Notes: generated by a model from the sequence alone, not told the origin. A stretch of DNA of 13,888 nt from Obelidium mucronatum (GCA_025765595.1 JAIVFH010000579.1:1-13888); one strand, 5' to 3'; counted from the stretch's first letter, positions 1-8,328 are shown. Made by a program: numbers and translations.

Positions 1-140
1 TTAAATGGGTTTTTATTGTAATTTAAGAAAGATGTAAGGCTTGATGAGCATAACAAAGTTGGGTGGACCTCAATTCTTGAAAAGAATTCATAATGTGAGC
101 AGGAGTATAAGGCTGGCCGAAACCAGACATTGACCTTCTC

Positions 141-690
141 AGACTGTTTGTCACTGGCTTCAAAAATGGCACCACTGCGACAATGATCCAAGCCCACTTC
201 AAAGACGCAAAACATGTCCAAAGAAGGAAAACCTATTGCCTTTATTGGTTTTGAGACCCCAGAAGAAACAACTGCTGGATTGGAAGTAAAGGCAGTGATT
301 GGTTCAGTTTTGGTTGTTTGTCAAGCATACATTAAAGCAACTCGCTACTACTCCTTCCTTACCAAACTAACCCCTCTGTTCGACAAAACAAATTAGCATT
401 CCTTGATTCTCGAACACATAATCAATTTGACAGAAAATCTTGTATCCATCTGGAAATTTCTGGTTGAAAAATTCAATGTATACTTGACCATGAAACAATG
501 TCCGCGTATATTGGTAAAATTGTAAATGGGAAACTGGAGGTCATGCAAAAAGCGAAATGCATAGATGGTCTCTTCCAATTACTACTGGACTCACCGGAAA
601 CAAAGGCTCACCTGGACCATGACCCAAAAATTAGAGCGTTACTTGGAAAAATAGACATGTGCCGGTTTTCTGTGAAAATTGGTATTTAGC
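141..690 (+). pseudogene. Decayed coding remnant, faintly RRM-like at its 5' end
   Basis: No single open frame spans this stretch, but protein-like text continues across frames. Frame 141 reads LFVTGFKNGTT, like an RRM RNP2 strand. A +1 frame change near 205-220 then gives GKPIAFIGFETPEE, like the RNP1 strand and the following helix of an RRM. The same frame runs to a TAG at 394-396 and continues past it with helical text (ILEHIINLTENLVSIW) to about 528. Another frame then opens from an ATG at 498 to 689 and contains SPETKAHLDHDPKIRALLG. I recognise no family for the second half. The stop and two frame changes suggest a pseudogene or one worn exon series. The RRM reading rests on two short motifs and is tentative. 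Introns instead of decay cannot be excluded. Confidence 0.3.
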
Positions 691-1650
691 AATAGAATAT
701 CGCTAATTACAGGTTTACCGTAAATATTGGTAATCCTCGGTAATTTTATCGATAAATAAAGTTAAATATAGTGAATTATCATAATCCCTTTATTTTGCGA
801 TAAGTCCATGATAACTTTTTTGCAAAATATTGAATTTTATCGATAGCAAAAACAAACCAAAAAAAGAACAACAAATGTCAAAAATCACCGCCGCTAAGGT
901 AACAAACCATTTTCCTCCCACCCTCCATTCATAAAGTCTCATCCTCCTCCTCCTCCTCCTCCTCCTCCTCCTCCTCCTCATCCTCATCCTCATCCTCATC
1001 ATCTTATCTGGAACCACACTTGACAGGAGTGCGAACTGGACCGAGGATTGTGCCGTTACCTTACGCTGCAAGAACAAAAATGCCAGCAAAGTAAAAGGAA
1101 GCGCAGGACTGGGAGGGAACGCAGAAGGAACTAGATTAGAGGTCAGTATGGTGTTTTTTATTTCAGGTGAGTTGCAGAGTTCCTGAAGTCTGGAATATCA
1201 TCAAAGTTATTATCCACAGTACAACTATGTACACCTTCAAGAAACAGCAGAGGTATCCTTAGCTGTACTGTAGTAAAATAAAATGTAGCATTGAAGATTT
1301 TCTTTTATTTACTTGGAGTGAATTTTCTTTTCGTCTAAGGGCATAATCCCACTTGCTTGCTTATTTCACTTTATTTTAGATTTACTATAACTTATGAATT
1401 TCAAGTAAGGTATGGCAAGCCTGCAGCGTAACAAGCTACGGCTCGAACTCATGAGAAGGAAGGGAAGTAGTTCGAATCCTAAAAGAATTTTTTTTGTGGT
1501 AGACCGATGACGATATTTTTATGCGATGCGCTATTACGCTAATTCTCAATAAAAACCAATACATAGAAACCGATTTTTAGAGTTTATTATTGATCTATCA
1601 ATCACCAGTAAAAACCGGCACATGTCTATTGTTCCCTAAAACGTTGCTCT
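691..1650. other. AT-rich non-coding stretch
   Basis: I see no convincing gene on either strand. The 5' part is AT-rich and has two identical 13-bp copies of AATTTTATCGATA (742-754 and 833-845), each around an ATCGAT palindrome. The microsatellite at 941-1001 is listed separately. Around 1150-1175 a short pyrimidine-rich stretch ends in TTTCAG and resembles a splice acceptor, but no flanking exons could be assigned to a protein. Confidence 0.5.
941..1001. repeat. CCT / CATCCT microsatellite
   Basis: A run of about twelve CCT triplets (from 943) passes into about four CATCCT hexamers, ending near 1001. On the reverse strand it reads as AGG/AGGATG repeats and would translate as poly-Arg/Met-Arg, which makes a spurious minus-strand open frame over 790-1089. 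It is a simple replication-slippage tract in non-coding sequence. Confidence 0.9.
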
Positions 1651-1655
1651 GAACT

Positions 1656-2350
1656 TGGCACAAACAATTTATGCATGCTGGAATTGAAAAAATCATGAAA
1701 ACAATCCCTGCGGTCAACGGCCTCAAGCTTTCTGGACCTATCGAAAAGGAATTCTTTTGCAAGACAAATGCCACACCTCCCCCTATAACAAATCGGGTTG
1801 GGTGGAAAGCCAAATACTAGATACTTTCATTATAGACGCCATCTGTCCTGAAAGAAGCAATCCATCAAGCGAGAGCCATAATTATGGTACTGTCTATCAA
1901 CTTCAAACTGTGCTGTGGGTTATTCCAACACAGAGCAACTGACGTTGTCACTACATTAAAAATGGCAATTGAATATCTGGAATCACACTCCGCCAAAAAG
2001 GTTCTCAACATCAGAATGGACCCATGAAGCCAAAAGTGACCACATGCGTGCAGCGTGCAACCAACTATCAAAAACCATACAAATAACAATGACCGAGGCG
2101 CATAACCAGGATGGGCACTTGAACGGATATTTAAAGTTATGATGGAATGAGTACAAGCTAATATAACCCAAACAGGAGTACCAATGAACTTTTGGCTCAA
2201 CAACACACTGTATCACACACATGTCGACAACAGAACCACCCATGGAAAGGAAACAAAAACACCTTTTGAAAAATTTACAGGAAAAAACCCACTCGTCAAT
2301 CATTGGAGGACACTCAACAGTATAGCGTATCCCCGCATTCCACCTTAACA
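1656..2350 (+). pseudogene. Degenerate Ty1/copia pol fragment (GAG-pre-integrase and integrase)
   Basis: This is a relic of a copia-type LTR retrotransposon polyprotein. From 1656 the frame reads WHKQFMHAGIEKIMKTI, matching the GAG-pre-integrase pattern (W-H-x-R/K-x-x-H-x-x), and ends near the FFCK cysteine at about 1755. A shifted frame then gives FIIDAICPE, in the place of the first integrase aspartate. From 1938 comes an IEYLESHSAKKVLNIRMD segment, matching the second catalytic aspartate block. From 2151 VPMNFWLNNTLYHTHVDNR and TPFEKFTGKNP match the integrase C-terminal FW...A.Y..NR...TP...G.KP block. The region between them (NQDGHLNGYLK), where the catalytic glutamate should be, has none. 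Several stops and frame changes are present, and no RT or RNase H follows. It is dead and truncated. I see no LTRs for it inside the window. Confidence 0.75.
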
Positions 2351-2399
2351 TGTTAAAATGACTGATAGAAACATTGGACACATTTGCCAAACACCACAA

Positions 2400-2745
2400 A
2401 AAACTCGATGATGCAAATGCTTACTAATTTTTCCTAAAAGCACATGCTACAACACCCGTCATCCCTCTTTTCTACGGCCTCAGAAAAACGAAGACACGGG
2501 GGGTTTTCAACCATACGCATGCAATCGCTGATGGATGTTCACACAAGCTGCCCAATGCGGGACAAGTTTACGTCACTACACCAGACATAGAATCGAAAAA
2601 AATATTCTCTATACGCGTCACTCAGAGAGGAATTGACTGTTTGGGGGAAATTTAGTTGAAAAACAATCTATTTTTAGTTCAATCAGAAATTTTAGTTTAT
2701 TGAAATATAGCTAACTGAAGAAGTTACATTTTTCGTGCGATCAGA
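2400..2745. other. Gene-free stretch between copia relic and SDR promoter
   Basis: No open frame of interest. The 5' part may be further decayed copia linker. The 3' part (about 2640-2740) is AT-rich. A G6 run lies at about 2499-2504. Nothing else is recognisable. Confidence 0.4.
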
Positions 2746-2760
2746 TTGGTGCGAAAATTT

Positions 2761-2797
2761 TGTCACAAAATGAGTCACTGTGATTCACTTTGTGACA
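2761..2797. promoter_or_regulatory. Imperfect 18-bp palindrome with TGAGTCA core, copy 1
   Basis: The left arm TGTCACAAAATGAGTCAC (2761-2778) and the right arm GTGATTCACTTTGTGACA (2780-2797) are reverse complements at 16 of 18 positions, around a single T. The arm ends contain TGAGTCA and TGATTCA. TGAGTCA fits the consensus of Gcn4/AP-1 type bZIP factors (known family fact). Its position about 250 bp upstream of the SDR start codon suggests an operator or enhancer (inference). It could instead be a small mobile-element remnant. Confidence 0.45.
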
Positions 2798-2863
2798 GAC
2801 GGACGGACGCTCGAAAAATGCATCTACAGCTGGCAAAGCCAAAAAGGAGATTGAAAATGGAAA

Positions 2864-2901
2864 GCGATCGGAAGAGAAAAGCGATCGGAAAAAAGCGATC
2901 G
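2864..2901. repeat. Three GCGATCG repeats
   Basis: GCGATCG occurs at 2864-2870, 2881-2887 and 2895-2901, each in an A/G-rich setting and each containing the palindrome CGATCG. The block lies between the two TGAGTCA palindromes upstream of the SDR gene. It could be a cluster of binding sites or a small local duplication. Confidence 0.5.
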
Positions 2902-2925
2902 AAAAATTTTTTTGTGCAAATCCAA

Positions 2926-2956
2926 AAGTGAGTCACGATGATTCACTTTGTGACGG
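2926..2956. promoter_or_regulatory. Imperfect palindrome with TGAGTCA core, copy 2
   Basis: AAAGTGAGTCA, a three-base spacer CGA, then TGATTCACTTT form arms matching at 10 of 11 positions, followed by GTGACGGACGGAC. This repeats the module at 2761-2800 (GTGATTCACTTTGTGAC plus GGACGGAC). Both modules are followed about 40-50 bp later by AGCCAAAAAGGA (near 2837 and 2990), so a segment of about 75 bp is duplicated. This copy ends some 85 bp before the SDR start codon. Confidence 0.45.
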
Positions 2957-3041
2957 ACGGACAAAATCAGCAGATAGCTTTATGGCTAAAAGCCAAAAAG
3001 GACAGAGCACCAATCACAACTTCGAAAAGCATCAAAAAACA

Positions 3042-3671
3042 ATGGCAAGAGTTCTTATCGTCGGAGCTACTGGTGGTCTTGGCCAACAAATCACCCACGA
3101 AGCACTCAAACGCGGCCACACAGTCTCAGTCCTTGTCCGAAGCCAAGACAAACTAAAGGAGCTCTTCTCCGATCTTTCTCCCTTTGCAAACATCCATTTT
3201 GGCGATGGAACCGATGCCGCCACTTTGGCCACGGCCACTGCAAACACCGACTTTGTCCTTAATGCTGTGGGATCGAGGCCTGAAATAGCGCTTGCTGTTG
3301 CCACTGCGGCCAAGGCCAATCAGGTGTCAAAACTAGTCCACATTGCTGGCGCCACAAATGTCCTGGCTGAAGATGGAACAAAGCTCGAATGGACAAACTG
3401 GACGTCTCGATGGTCGGGTGCTGAAAATGCTTTCAAAACACACCAGGCGGGAATCGATGCAATCAAAAGCACTGGAATCAACCACGTCGTGTTTTGCCCT
3501 GGATTCATGAAGAGCGTTGGTGCAGCTTCTGTTCCGCCTGTGGCTGTTCGCGTGAATAGACCGTCTGGAGACTTTGTTTCTTATGAAGATGCGGCTGTTG
3601 TTTTCCTTGATGCTATTGAAAAGAATGAGTGGGATGGGAAGTTGATCACAGCGGCAACCAATAGAGCATAG
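3042..3671 (+). CDS. NAD(P)-binding NmrA/SDR-like oxidoreductase
   Basis: A 209-residue protein of the atypical short-chain dehydrogenase / NmrA-like NAD(P)-binding type. The ATG at 3042 is chosen because the Rossmann strand begins at once: RVLIVGATGGLGQQ with the GxxGxxG nucleotide-binding loop at residues 7-13. The in-frame sequence upstream is the repetitive promoter module and looks non-coding. The second strand ends TVSVLVRSQDKL; the arginine after it suggests NADP(H) preference (inference). VLNAVGSRP, LVHIAGATN and VVFCPGFM follow as the later core strands, and FVSYEDAAVVFLDAI is the usual helix near the end. No classical YxxxK pair is obvious. Substrate is unknown; it is probably cytosolic, as no signal peptide is seen. 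No introns are needed. The gene ends 90 bp before the S41 start codon on the same strand. Confidence 0.8.
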   Translation: MARVLIVGATGGLGQQITHEALKRGHTVSVLVRSQDKLKELFSDLSPFANIHFGDGTDAATLATATANTDFVLNAVGSRPEIALAVATAAKANQVSKLVHIAGATNVLAEDGTKLEWTNWTSRWSGAENAFKTHQAGIDAIKSTGINHVVFCPGFMKSVGAASVPPVAVRVNRPSGDFVSYEDAAVVFLDAIEKNEWDGKLITAATNRA

Positions 3672-3760
3672 TTGAATAGCAGCTGAATAAAACATCATGC
3701 ATCGACAATTAAGTTTACGCTTTGATAGTGTTTGAAATTGTGACAAGCACGTAAAACAAA

Positions 3761-4857
3761 ATGAGAGTATTTTCATTTGCCCTTCGATCTTGCATCGTTG
3801 CTCTCGTTAGCTCCGGTCCTTTGCCTGCCAGTGTTAGTCAGTCCGAGTCCCCTGAATATGACGCTTGTCAGGCTCTCACAGCTCCAGAGCACGACTATGT
3901 TGGCACCTCCATCTTCTCTGTGCCAGAAGCTCTCTCTTGCTTTAATCAGTTTCCTGTGACCGAAATGCAACGCAAAGACCATATATCGGCCATAAAGCGT
4001 TTCGTCAACTTCCATCCGTACTTGGACCAAATGAAAGACTCAAACCCACCTTACTTCCCATCAAAAATCAACCTCCTACAAGAGCTCGACAAAATAGCCG
4101 AAGATAAACGCCTTGTTTCCGAGCATGCGTTCCATAACGCCATCTATACCGTCATCAATGGCCTCAACGATGCCCATTCGAATTACGATCCGCTTTGTTT
4201 TACGAATCGCGTCAAAATCTATCAACCTTTCTTGATGGCAAGCGTACTAGATGGTAAACCGCCTCATGTGGTTATTGTGGACACTGTTTTTAAGGAATCT
4301 CCTGGGTTCGATATTTACTGGAATGCATCAATGAAAGGCATGCCTGCCAGTTCCTTTATAAATCATATCATCACTGAAATTGACGGTGTCGATGCGCTGG
4401 TATGGTTCGCGGTGTTGAGCAAAGATTGGGGGGTTTTCTTAAAACGACATATTTGATTACCCAGACATGGATTCAGCAGGATTCCGATGCGTATGGTGGG
4501 AAAGTTCGGGATTCGTCGGCTAGATTTAATAAGGCCCTTCCGTCGTATCAGTGGCTCAATTCTGAACTGATTATGCCAAACGGATCATTTGCTGTTCAAA
4601 ATCGAATCCATGATGGAATCAAACCCGTCATATCTTACACACTTATGGATCCGTCTCGACCTGAAGGAAACAGGATCCGCCTGGAAGTCCCATGGGCCGT
4701 GAGTCCAGGAAATATCAGCGAGGCTCAAACTCTTTTTTCAAGCTCTTCAGATTTTTATGCAAAGAACTGTGTTACGCAGATTAAAAAACAAGAGAAGTTC
4801 AGTGTTGAAACGCTAGTTAAACCTCTGTTTGGAAATCATTCGGATTTTATTCCAAGT
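3761..4857 (+). pseudogene. Secreted S41-family peptidase, 5' portion (split by retrotransposon)
   Basis: This is the N-terminal part of a CPAF-like fungal S41 serine peptidase. The ATG at 3761 opens a hydrophobic signal peptide (FSFALRSCIVALVSSG), so the product would be secreted. Family-like blocks follow: an early CQAL cysteine, INGLNDAHSNYD, and HIITEIDGVDAL (PDZ-like region). The first frame stops at 4456, but the correct continuation is one frame away, from about 4434 to the insertion (GNRIRLEVPW, then a cysteine near 4770). The switch falls on a G6 run at 4428-4433; one missing G explains it. The retrotransposon enters right after the ATGG target at 4858-4861, and the rest of the gene resumes at 13428. 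Known for the family: expanded S41 peptidases in chytrids such as Batrachochytrium. The copy is almost certainly non-functional as it stands. Confidence 0.75.
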
Positions 4858-4861
4858 ATGG
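4858..4861. repeat. Target-site duplication, left copy (ATGG)
   Basis: ATGG precedes the 5' LTR and recurs right after the 3' LTR at 13428-13431. Counting it once restores the S41 reading phase across the insertion, which supports both boundaries. Four base pairs is within the usual range for LTR elements. Confidence 0.85.
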
Positions 4862-5043
4862 TGTGGGAAAGCAAATCTCTTTATTAATTGTTGTAGTTGG
4901 TTTTATTGTTAACGCGTTTTGGAATAAAAGGAAGGTGGTTAAATTGGAAACAAAGTAGACACTTACCTAGTCAAGAGAGCACTCAACCGCTAGATCGACG
5001 TGGAACAACAGCAAAGGAGGCAAGCTCGGTTCACTGTTCCACA
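4862..5043 (+). repeat. 5' LTR (182 bp)
   Basis: It begins TGTGGGAA and ends TTCCACA, so the ends form a 5-bp TGTGG/CCACA inverted repeat with the usual TG...CA. It matches the 3' LTR except for ATTAATTG against ATTATTTG and GTTAACG against GTTACG. GGAATAAAAGG at 4921-4931 holds an AATAAA (4923-4928) that could act as poly(A) signal in the 3' LTR and overlaps a TATA-like ATAAAAG in this one. The LTR is unusually short, so U3 can hold only a small promoter. Confidence 0.95.
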
Positions 5044-5045
5044 TT

Positions 5046-5058
5046 TGGTGCCTCCTAG
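5046..5058 (+). promoter_or_regulatory. Candidate tRNA primer-binding site
   Basis: Two bases after the 5' LTR the sequence reads TGGTGCCTCCTAG. TGG complements a tRNA CCA end, and the rest would pair with a tRNA whose 3' acceptor strand is AGGAGGCA, so one starting GCCTCCT. Animal elongator tRNA-Met starts in a similar way, but the isoacceptor in this organism cannot be fixed from the window. Confidence 0.6.
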
Positions 5059-5123
5059 CAAGGGTGCTGATGCTGTGTCTTCATACACAGATCTACTACT
5101 TACAGTCTACGAAAAACAAGCAA

Positions 5124-8069
5124 ATGATCGCTGCCAACACCAAGTGGTTCGACAGCTTCAACGGGATCGGCGTTCGAAACTGGTCTAAAGCGATTCGGCG
5201 TCAGTACACGGCGGTCAAGCTGAATGGGGTGTCTTCACCTTCTGCCAGTGATGTAGTCGACAACATCGTCGAAGAATGCTTCCTCGAAGCGCCCGAAGTC
5301 AAAGCGGCCGTCAAGAAGTTCGTTGCAGACCAGCGTGCCGTGAATGCGTCGAAGCCGTCGTTCGAGGAGTTCTTGGAGTTCATGCTCAAGTCGTTCAAGT
5401 CTGGAGATGTCTTTGCGAAGTCGGGCGACCTGGACAAGATCGTCGGCCGCTATTCTCTGGTTCCTGCCGGCCATTATTCGTGGCGCTCGTTGACCCAGTT
5501 AATCACGGAGAAGAACGAGGAGCTGCAGCGGCCGCTGCCGGAGTCTGAGCTGGTGGTCTACGTCAAGGATGCGCTCCTCCAGCGCAACATGCTAGATGCT
5601 GTTCTCCAGAACGCCGCGGAAGCGAGAAGGGACTTGTATTCGAAGGACTACAATGTGTGGATTGGAAAGGAAATGGCGTTGGCGGGGTCCGGTGGGGAAA
5701 TGCCTAAGATTGTTAGTGAGGAGTACTCGATGGAGGAGTTAGCGGCGGCGATCTTGAAGTATGTGAGTGATCGCCAAGGTGTCTCTGTGGAGATGACGGT
5801 GGCTGAAGCCCCAAGGTCTTCTGGAATCGCTGCTGCTGCCGCTGGGTTGGTTCCATTGCCGCCCTCCACCAACTCTTCGCGACGCGAGTCTCTGGCATCC
5901 TCGAGTGCTACCGCCTACGACTCGGATATTCTCCGAGAGCTTCGCGAAATTCGCCAGATGTTTAACGCAATCGCTCCAGTTGCGAGGATTCTACTGGGAC
6001 AAGGGAATGCTACTGGTTCTGGTTCTACCACAAGTGTCGCTTTCCAGGCTCCTCAAGTCCACACAGCTTCGGAATCCGTCGAAATGCTGGCTCAATTCCG
6101 AATCATGGGTCCATGTTTCTACTGTGGTCTCTTCGAACACATCAAGATGAAATGTCCTTACCTCTGGAGGGACATCCTTGCTCAAGCACCTATTGCCCTC
6201 AAGGAGGATGGTAAAGTCTACAACGTGGTCATCAAGGATGGCGTTCGCGAGTTCGGAGGATTGCTACGTGGTGCCAAGGGCGGAGCTCGCCACAACGTCA
6301 TTCAGGCGGGTTCTGATCCAGAATGGCTCAAGCTTTCTACCGAAGCGGCTGCGAAGGCTGCTACAATGTCCTCGTTAGAAGTTGATACTAACTCTTTTGA
6401 GGTTGCTACTGGTCTGAGAAGGGTGGCTTTCCAAGAGCCTGAGACTATTCAGCAAAAGGCCAAGGAAGCGGTTATGGAAGGGGAGACAGCACTGGGTGCA
6501 ATTCTCGGTGTGTCCACACTTTCAAAGGGTCGCTCCAAGCCTGTGGATGTTTATTTGGGGGTTCCTGAGTTGAAACCGGAAGATGTGTCTAAAGAAGAGG
6601 CGGAATTAGCGGTGGCCGCTATGAGAGTTGAGTGGAAGGGTGAAAGTGTACCTGTGGATGCAGTGTTGGATCGTGTGCGGAAAATGAGGAAGGATAAGGA
6701 AGTTGGAGTCTCGGCCAAGGCCGCCAAAATCCGGATGCAACCGTTGAGAAAGGTCGTAGTTGACTGGCCTCCGGGATCTGGAATTGAGGTGGTCAAGCCT
6801 CGTGAATCTGCTGCTCCGTATCAAGTCCCTGAACGCAAGGATCCTCACGCTCCAAAACGGTCTGCCGCTCCTGCCGCTGCTCCTGTCGCTACTGCTGTTT
6901 CGGAACCTTCGAAATCAGGTGATGCGCCATCGAAAATGCCATTGGAATCGGCGGAGTCTGCGAATAGTTCGCCAGCGGAGCCGAAAGAGATGGAAATCGA
7001 TGCACCTGTTGACACAGTTGATGGAGAAATGAGTAAAAGCAAGCTTAGACGCTTGAAACGGAAGGAGAAGAAGGTGGGATCTGAAGATAAGGAAGGTGAT
7101 GCGAGCGTGGATGGGAAGCCAGTTGATGGGGTTGATAAAGGGGGGGCGAAAGAAAAGGGACCGGTGTCGAAACGCGTTTCAGGAGTTAGCACGGGGAAAG
7201 TTGCAGAGACTGCGATGGCTCGCAAGATCCTGGGGCTTCCTGCGCCGCAGATGACCATTGGTGATGTGTTTGACTTGAGTCCGGCTGTTGCTCGTGCCTT
7301 TGTGGAGTTGGTAAGAGTTAGGGAAGTTCCTGTTGCGGAATTGGATAAACGTGCTGAGGTGGTTGCAGCGAAGATGATGGGTGGAGATGTTGGTGTGTCG
7401 AGTTTGTCTGTGGAGAGCGTTGGTGTTGAAGAAGTGGACTTGGAGGTTGAAACTGCGATGTTTGCTCTGGACTTGAATGATGTGATGCACCTGCATCAGG
7501 AGGTGGATATTGCGGCTGTCGGCGCTCCCCACGCTGTTGTCGCTGTGCCTCGCTGCAAGGTCGTTGCTGTCTGTCCAAGGTTCAAGAGCTTGACTGTCTG
7601 CGGTAAGCTTCGAGTCTACAATGTCCTCATCGATAGTGGTTCCCAGATTTCGGGTATGCGCCATGGTCTCTATCTGTCTGTTGCCGACGAATGTCCAGTG
7701 GTGGCGAGTGCACAAGTCAATACTCGCAGCGCTCACAACGATGTTCAGAAGTTGAAGGGACTTACCTATGTTCCCTGCGATATCTACTCGATTGAAGCTA
7801 CGCTGCCTTTCTTCTTGGTTCGTGACGAAGTCTGCCCATATGATATTTTGCTCGGTCAAAACGTTATCGACCATCTCAAGATGAAGTTTGACCATGACGA
7901 AGACGGGAACTACTGGGCTCTACTTACTCATCCAGCTACTGGTGAAGAAGTTCGCGTGATGGTTACCAATGCGGATCACTACGACAATCAATACGACTTA
8001 ACTGGTTTGACCCGCGCTCGAGCTGCTCGCGCTGATCTAGAAAATAAGTATGTTGTGGTTGAACAGTGA
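5124..8069 (+). CDS. Gag and aspartic protease polyprotein (ORF1)
   Basis: 981 codons from the ATG at 5124 (A-rich context; an in-frame ATG at 5070 in the leader is a possible alternative). The first 200 or so residues are helical and capsid-like. A single retroviral zinc knuckle, CFYCGLFEHIKMKC (CX2CX4HX4C), lies at residues 331-344 (6114-6155) and should bind the RNA genome. A long, low-complexity linker of about 490 residues follows, with Pro/Ala stretches and a basic patch (KSKLRRLKRKEKK, near 7030-7070) that may bind RNA or act as a nuclear signal. The protease is C-terminal: VLIDSGSQISG with catalytic Asp837 (7632) in a DSG motif, and the flap-distal DILLGQN at 907-913. TGA ends the frame at 8069. 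A predicted splice at 8048 would bypass that stop and fuse the protein to pol. The product is much longer than most Gag-PR units. Confidence 0.88.
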   Translation: MIAANTKWFDSFNGIGVRNWSKAIRRQYTAVKLNGVSSPSASDVVDNIVEECFLEAPEVKAAVKKFVADQRAVNASKPSFEEFLEFMLKSFKSGDVFAKSGDLDKIVGRYSLVPAGHYSWRSLTQLITEKNEELQRPLPESELVVYVKDALLQRNMLDAVLQNAAEARRDLYSKDYNVWIGKEMALAGSGGEMPKIVSEEYSMEELAAAILKYVSDRQGVSVEMTVAEAPRSSGIAAAAAGLVPLPPSTNSSRRESLASSSATAYDSDILRELREIRQMFNAIAPVARILLGQGNATGSGSTTSVAFQAPQVHTASESVEMLAQFRIMGPCFYCGLFEHIKMKCPYLWRDILAQAPIALKEDGKVYNVVIKDGVREFGGLLRGAKGGARHNVIQAGSDPEWLKLSTEAAAKAATMSSLEVDTNSFEVATGLRRVAFQEPETIQQKAKEAVMEGETALGAILGVSTLSKGRSKPVDVYLGVPELKPEDVSKEEAELAVAAMRVEWKGESVPVDAVLDRVRKMRKDKEVGVSAKAAKIRMQPLRKVVVDWPPGSGIEVVKPRESAAPYQVPERKDPHAPKRSAAPAAAPVATAVSEPSKSGDAPSKMPLESAESANSSPAEPKEMEIDAPVDTVDGEMSKSKLRRLKRKEKKVGSEDKEGDASVDGKPVDGVDKGGAKEKGPVSKRVSGVSTGKVAETAMARKILGLPAPQMTIGDVFDLSPAVARAFVELVRVREVPVAELDKRAEVVAAKMMGGDVGVSSLSVESVGVEEVDLEVETAMFALDLNDVMHLHQEVDIAAVGAPHAVVAVPRCKVVAVCPRFKSLTVCGKLRVYNVLIDSGSQISGMRHGLYLSVADECPVVASAQVNTRSAHNDVQKLKGLTYVPCDIYSIEATLPFFLVRDEVCPYDILLGQNVIDHLKMKFDHDEDGNYWALLTHPATGEEVRVMVTNADHYDNQYDLTGLTRARAARADLENKYVVVEQ

Positions 8070-8236
8070 TTTGTGTTGGGACTTTTGTGGTGGGTTTTAG
8101 TAGTGGATGGATTCGCTATTTTCCCTTTATTGTTTTGTTTTTTTTGGAAGTGCCAGTTATTTTGTTGGAATTTGTGGAGGTTTGGATTTGTTGGGTTGGG
8201 TGGAATTGTCAGAGTTTCTTTTTTTTTTTCTTTGCA

Positions 8237-8275
8237 ACATTTTGCCTTACCTTTACTCATCCATTCCTTATTCAG
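8237..8275 (+). repeat. 39-bp direct repeat with splice acceptor, copy 1
   Basis: Perfect match to 8290-8328 (period 53). It contains the TACTCAT branch-like site and ends TTATTCAG. Splicing from 8048 to this acceptor would keep ORF1 frame 0, which stops at 8349-8351, giving Gag-PR with a tail of about 25 residues in place of pol. Confidence 0.85.
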
Positions 8276-8289
8276 GTTTAGTTTTAAAT

Positions 8290-8328
8290 ACATTTTGCCT
8301 TACCTTTACTCATCCATTCCTTATTCAG
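8290..8328 (+). repeat. 39-bp direct repeat with splice acceptor, copy 2
   Basis: Second perfect copy. This acceptor gives the in-frame join to pol. A 14-bp spacer separates the copies. Confidence 0.85.

Larger units (their letters stand above)
8048..8328 (+). other. Predicted intron joining Gag-PR to pol
   Basis: The donor AA|GTATGT lies at 8048, 20 bases before the ORF1 stop. A pyrimidine-rich stretch, a TACTCAT branch-like site (A at 8312) and the acceptor TTATTCAG end at 8328. Removing these 281 bases skips the TGA at 8067 and joins frame 0 of ORF1 to frame 2 of pol, reading N-K-S-K-T-G-G-S and then the pol ATG at 8348, with no stop. The sequence shows the signals and the frame fit; splicing itself is inferred. 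The unspliced RNA would make Gag-PR only and would keep the intron in the genomic copy. Confidence 0.6.

Noticed and set aside
790..1089. Minus-strand open frame of 99 codons rich in Arg/Met
   Set aside because: It is made by the CCT/CATCCT microsatellite read in reverse; there is no protein-like sequence outside the repeat.
1411..1500. Possible tRNA or tRNA-derived SINE: TTCGAATCC followed by a T8 run
   Set aside because: The T-loop-like bases are there, but the flanking five bases on each side do not pair and no acceptor stem or A-box could be placed.
7179..7895. Minus-strand open frame of 238 codons
   Set aside because: It lies fully inside the Gag-PR coding sequence, is rich in His/Ser/Gln as expected of an antisense shadow, and shows no domain.
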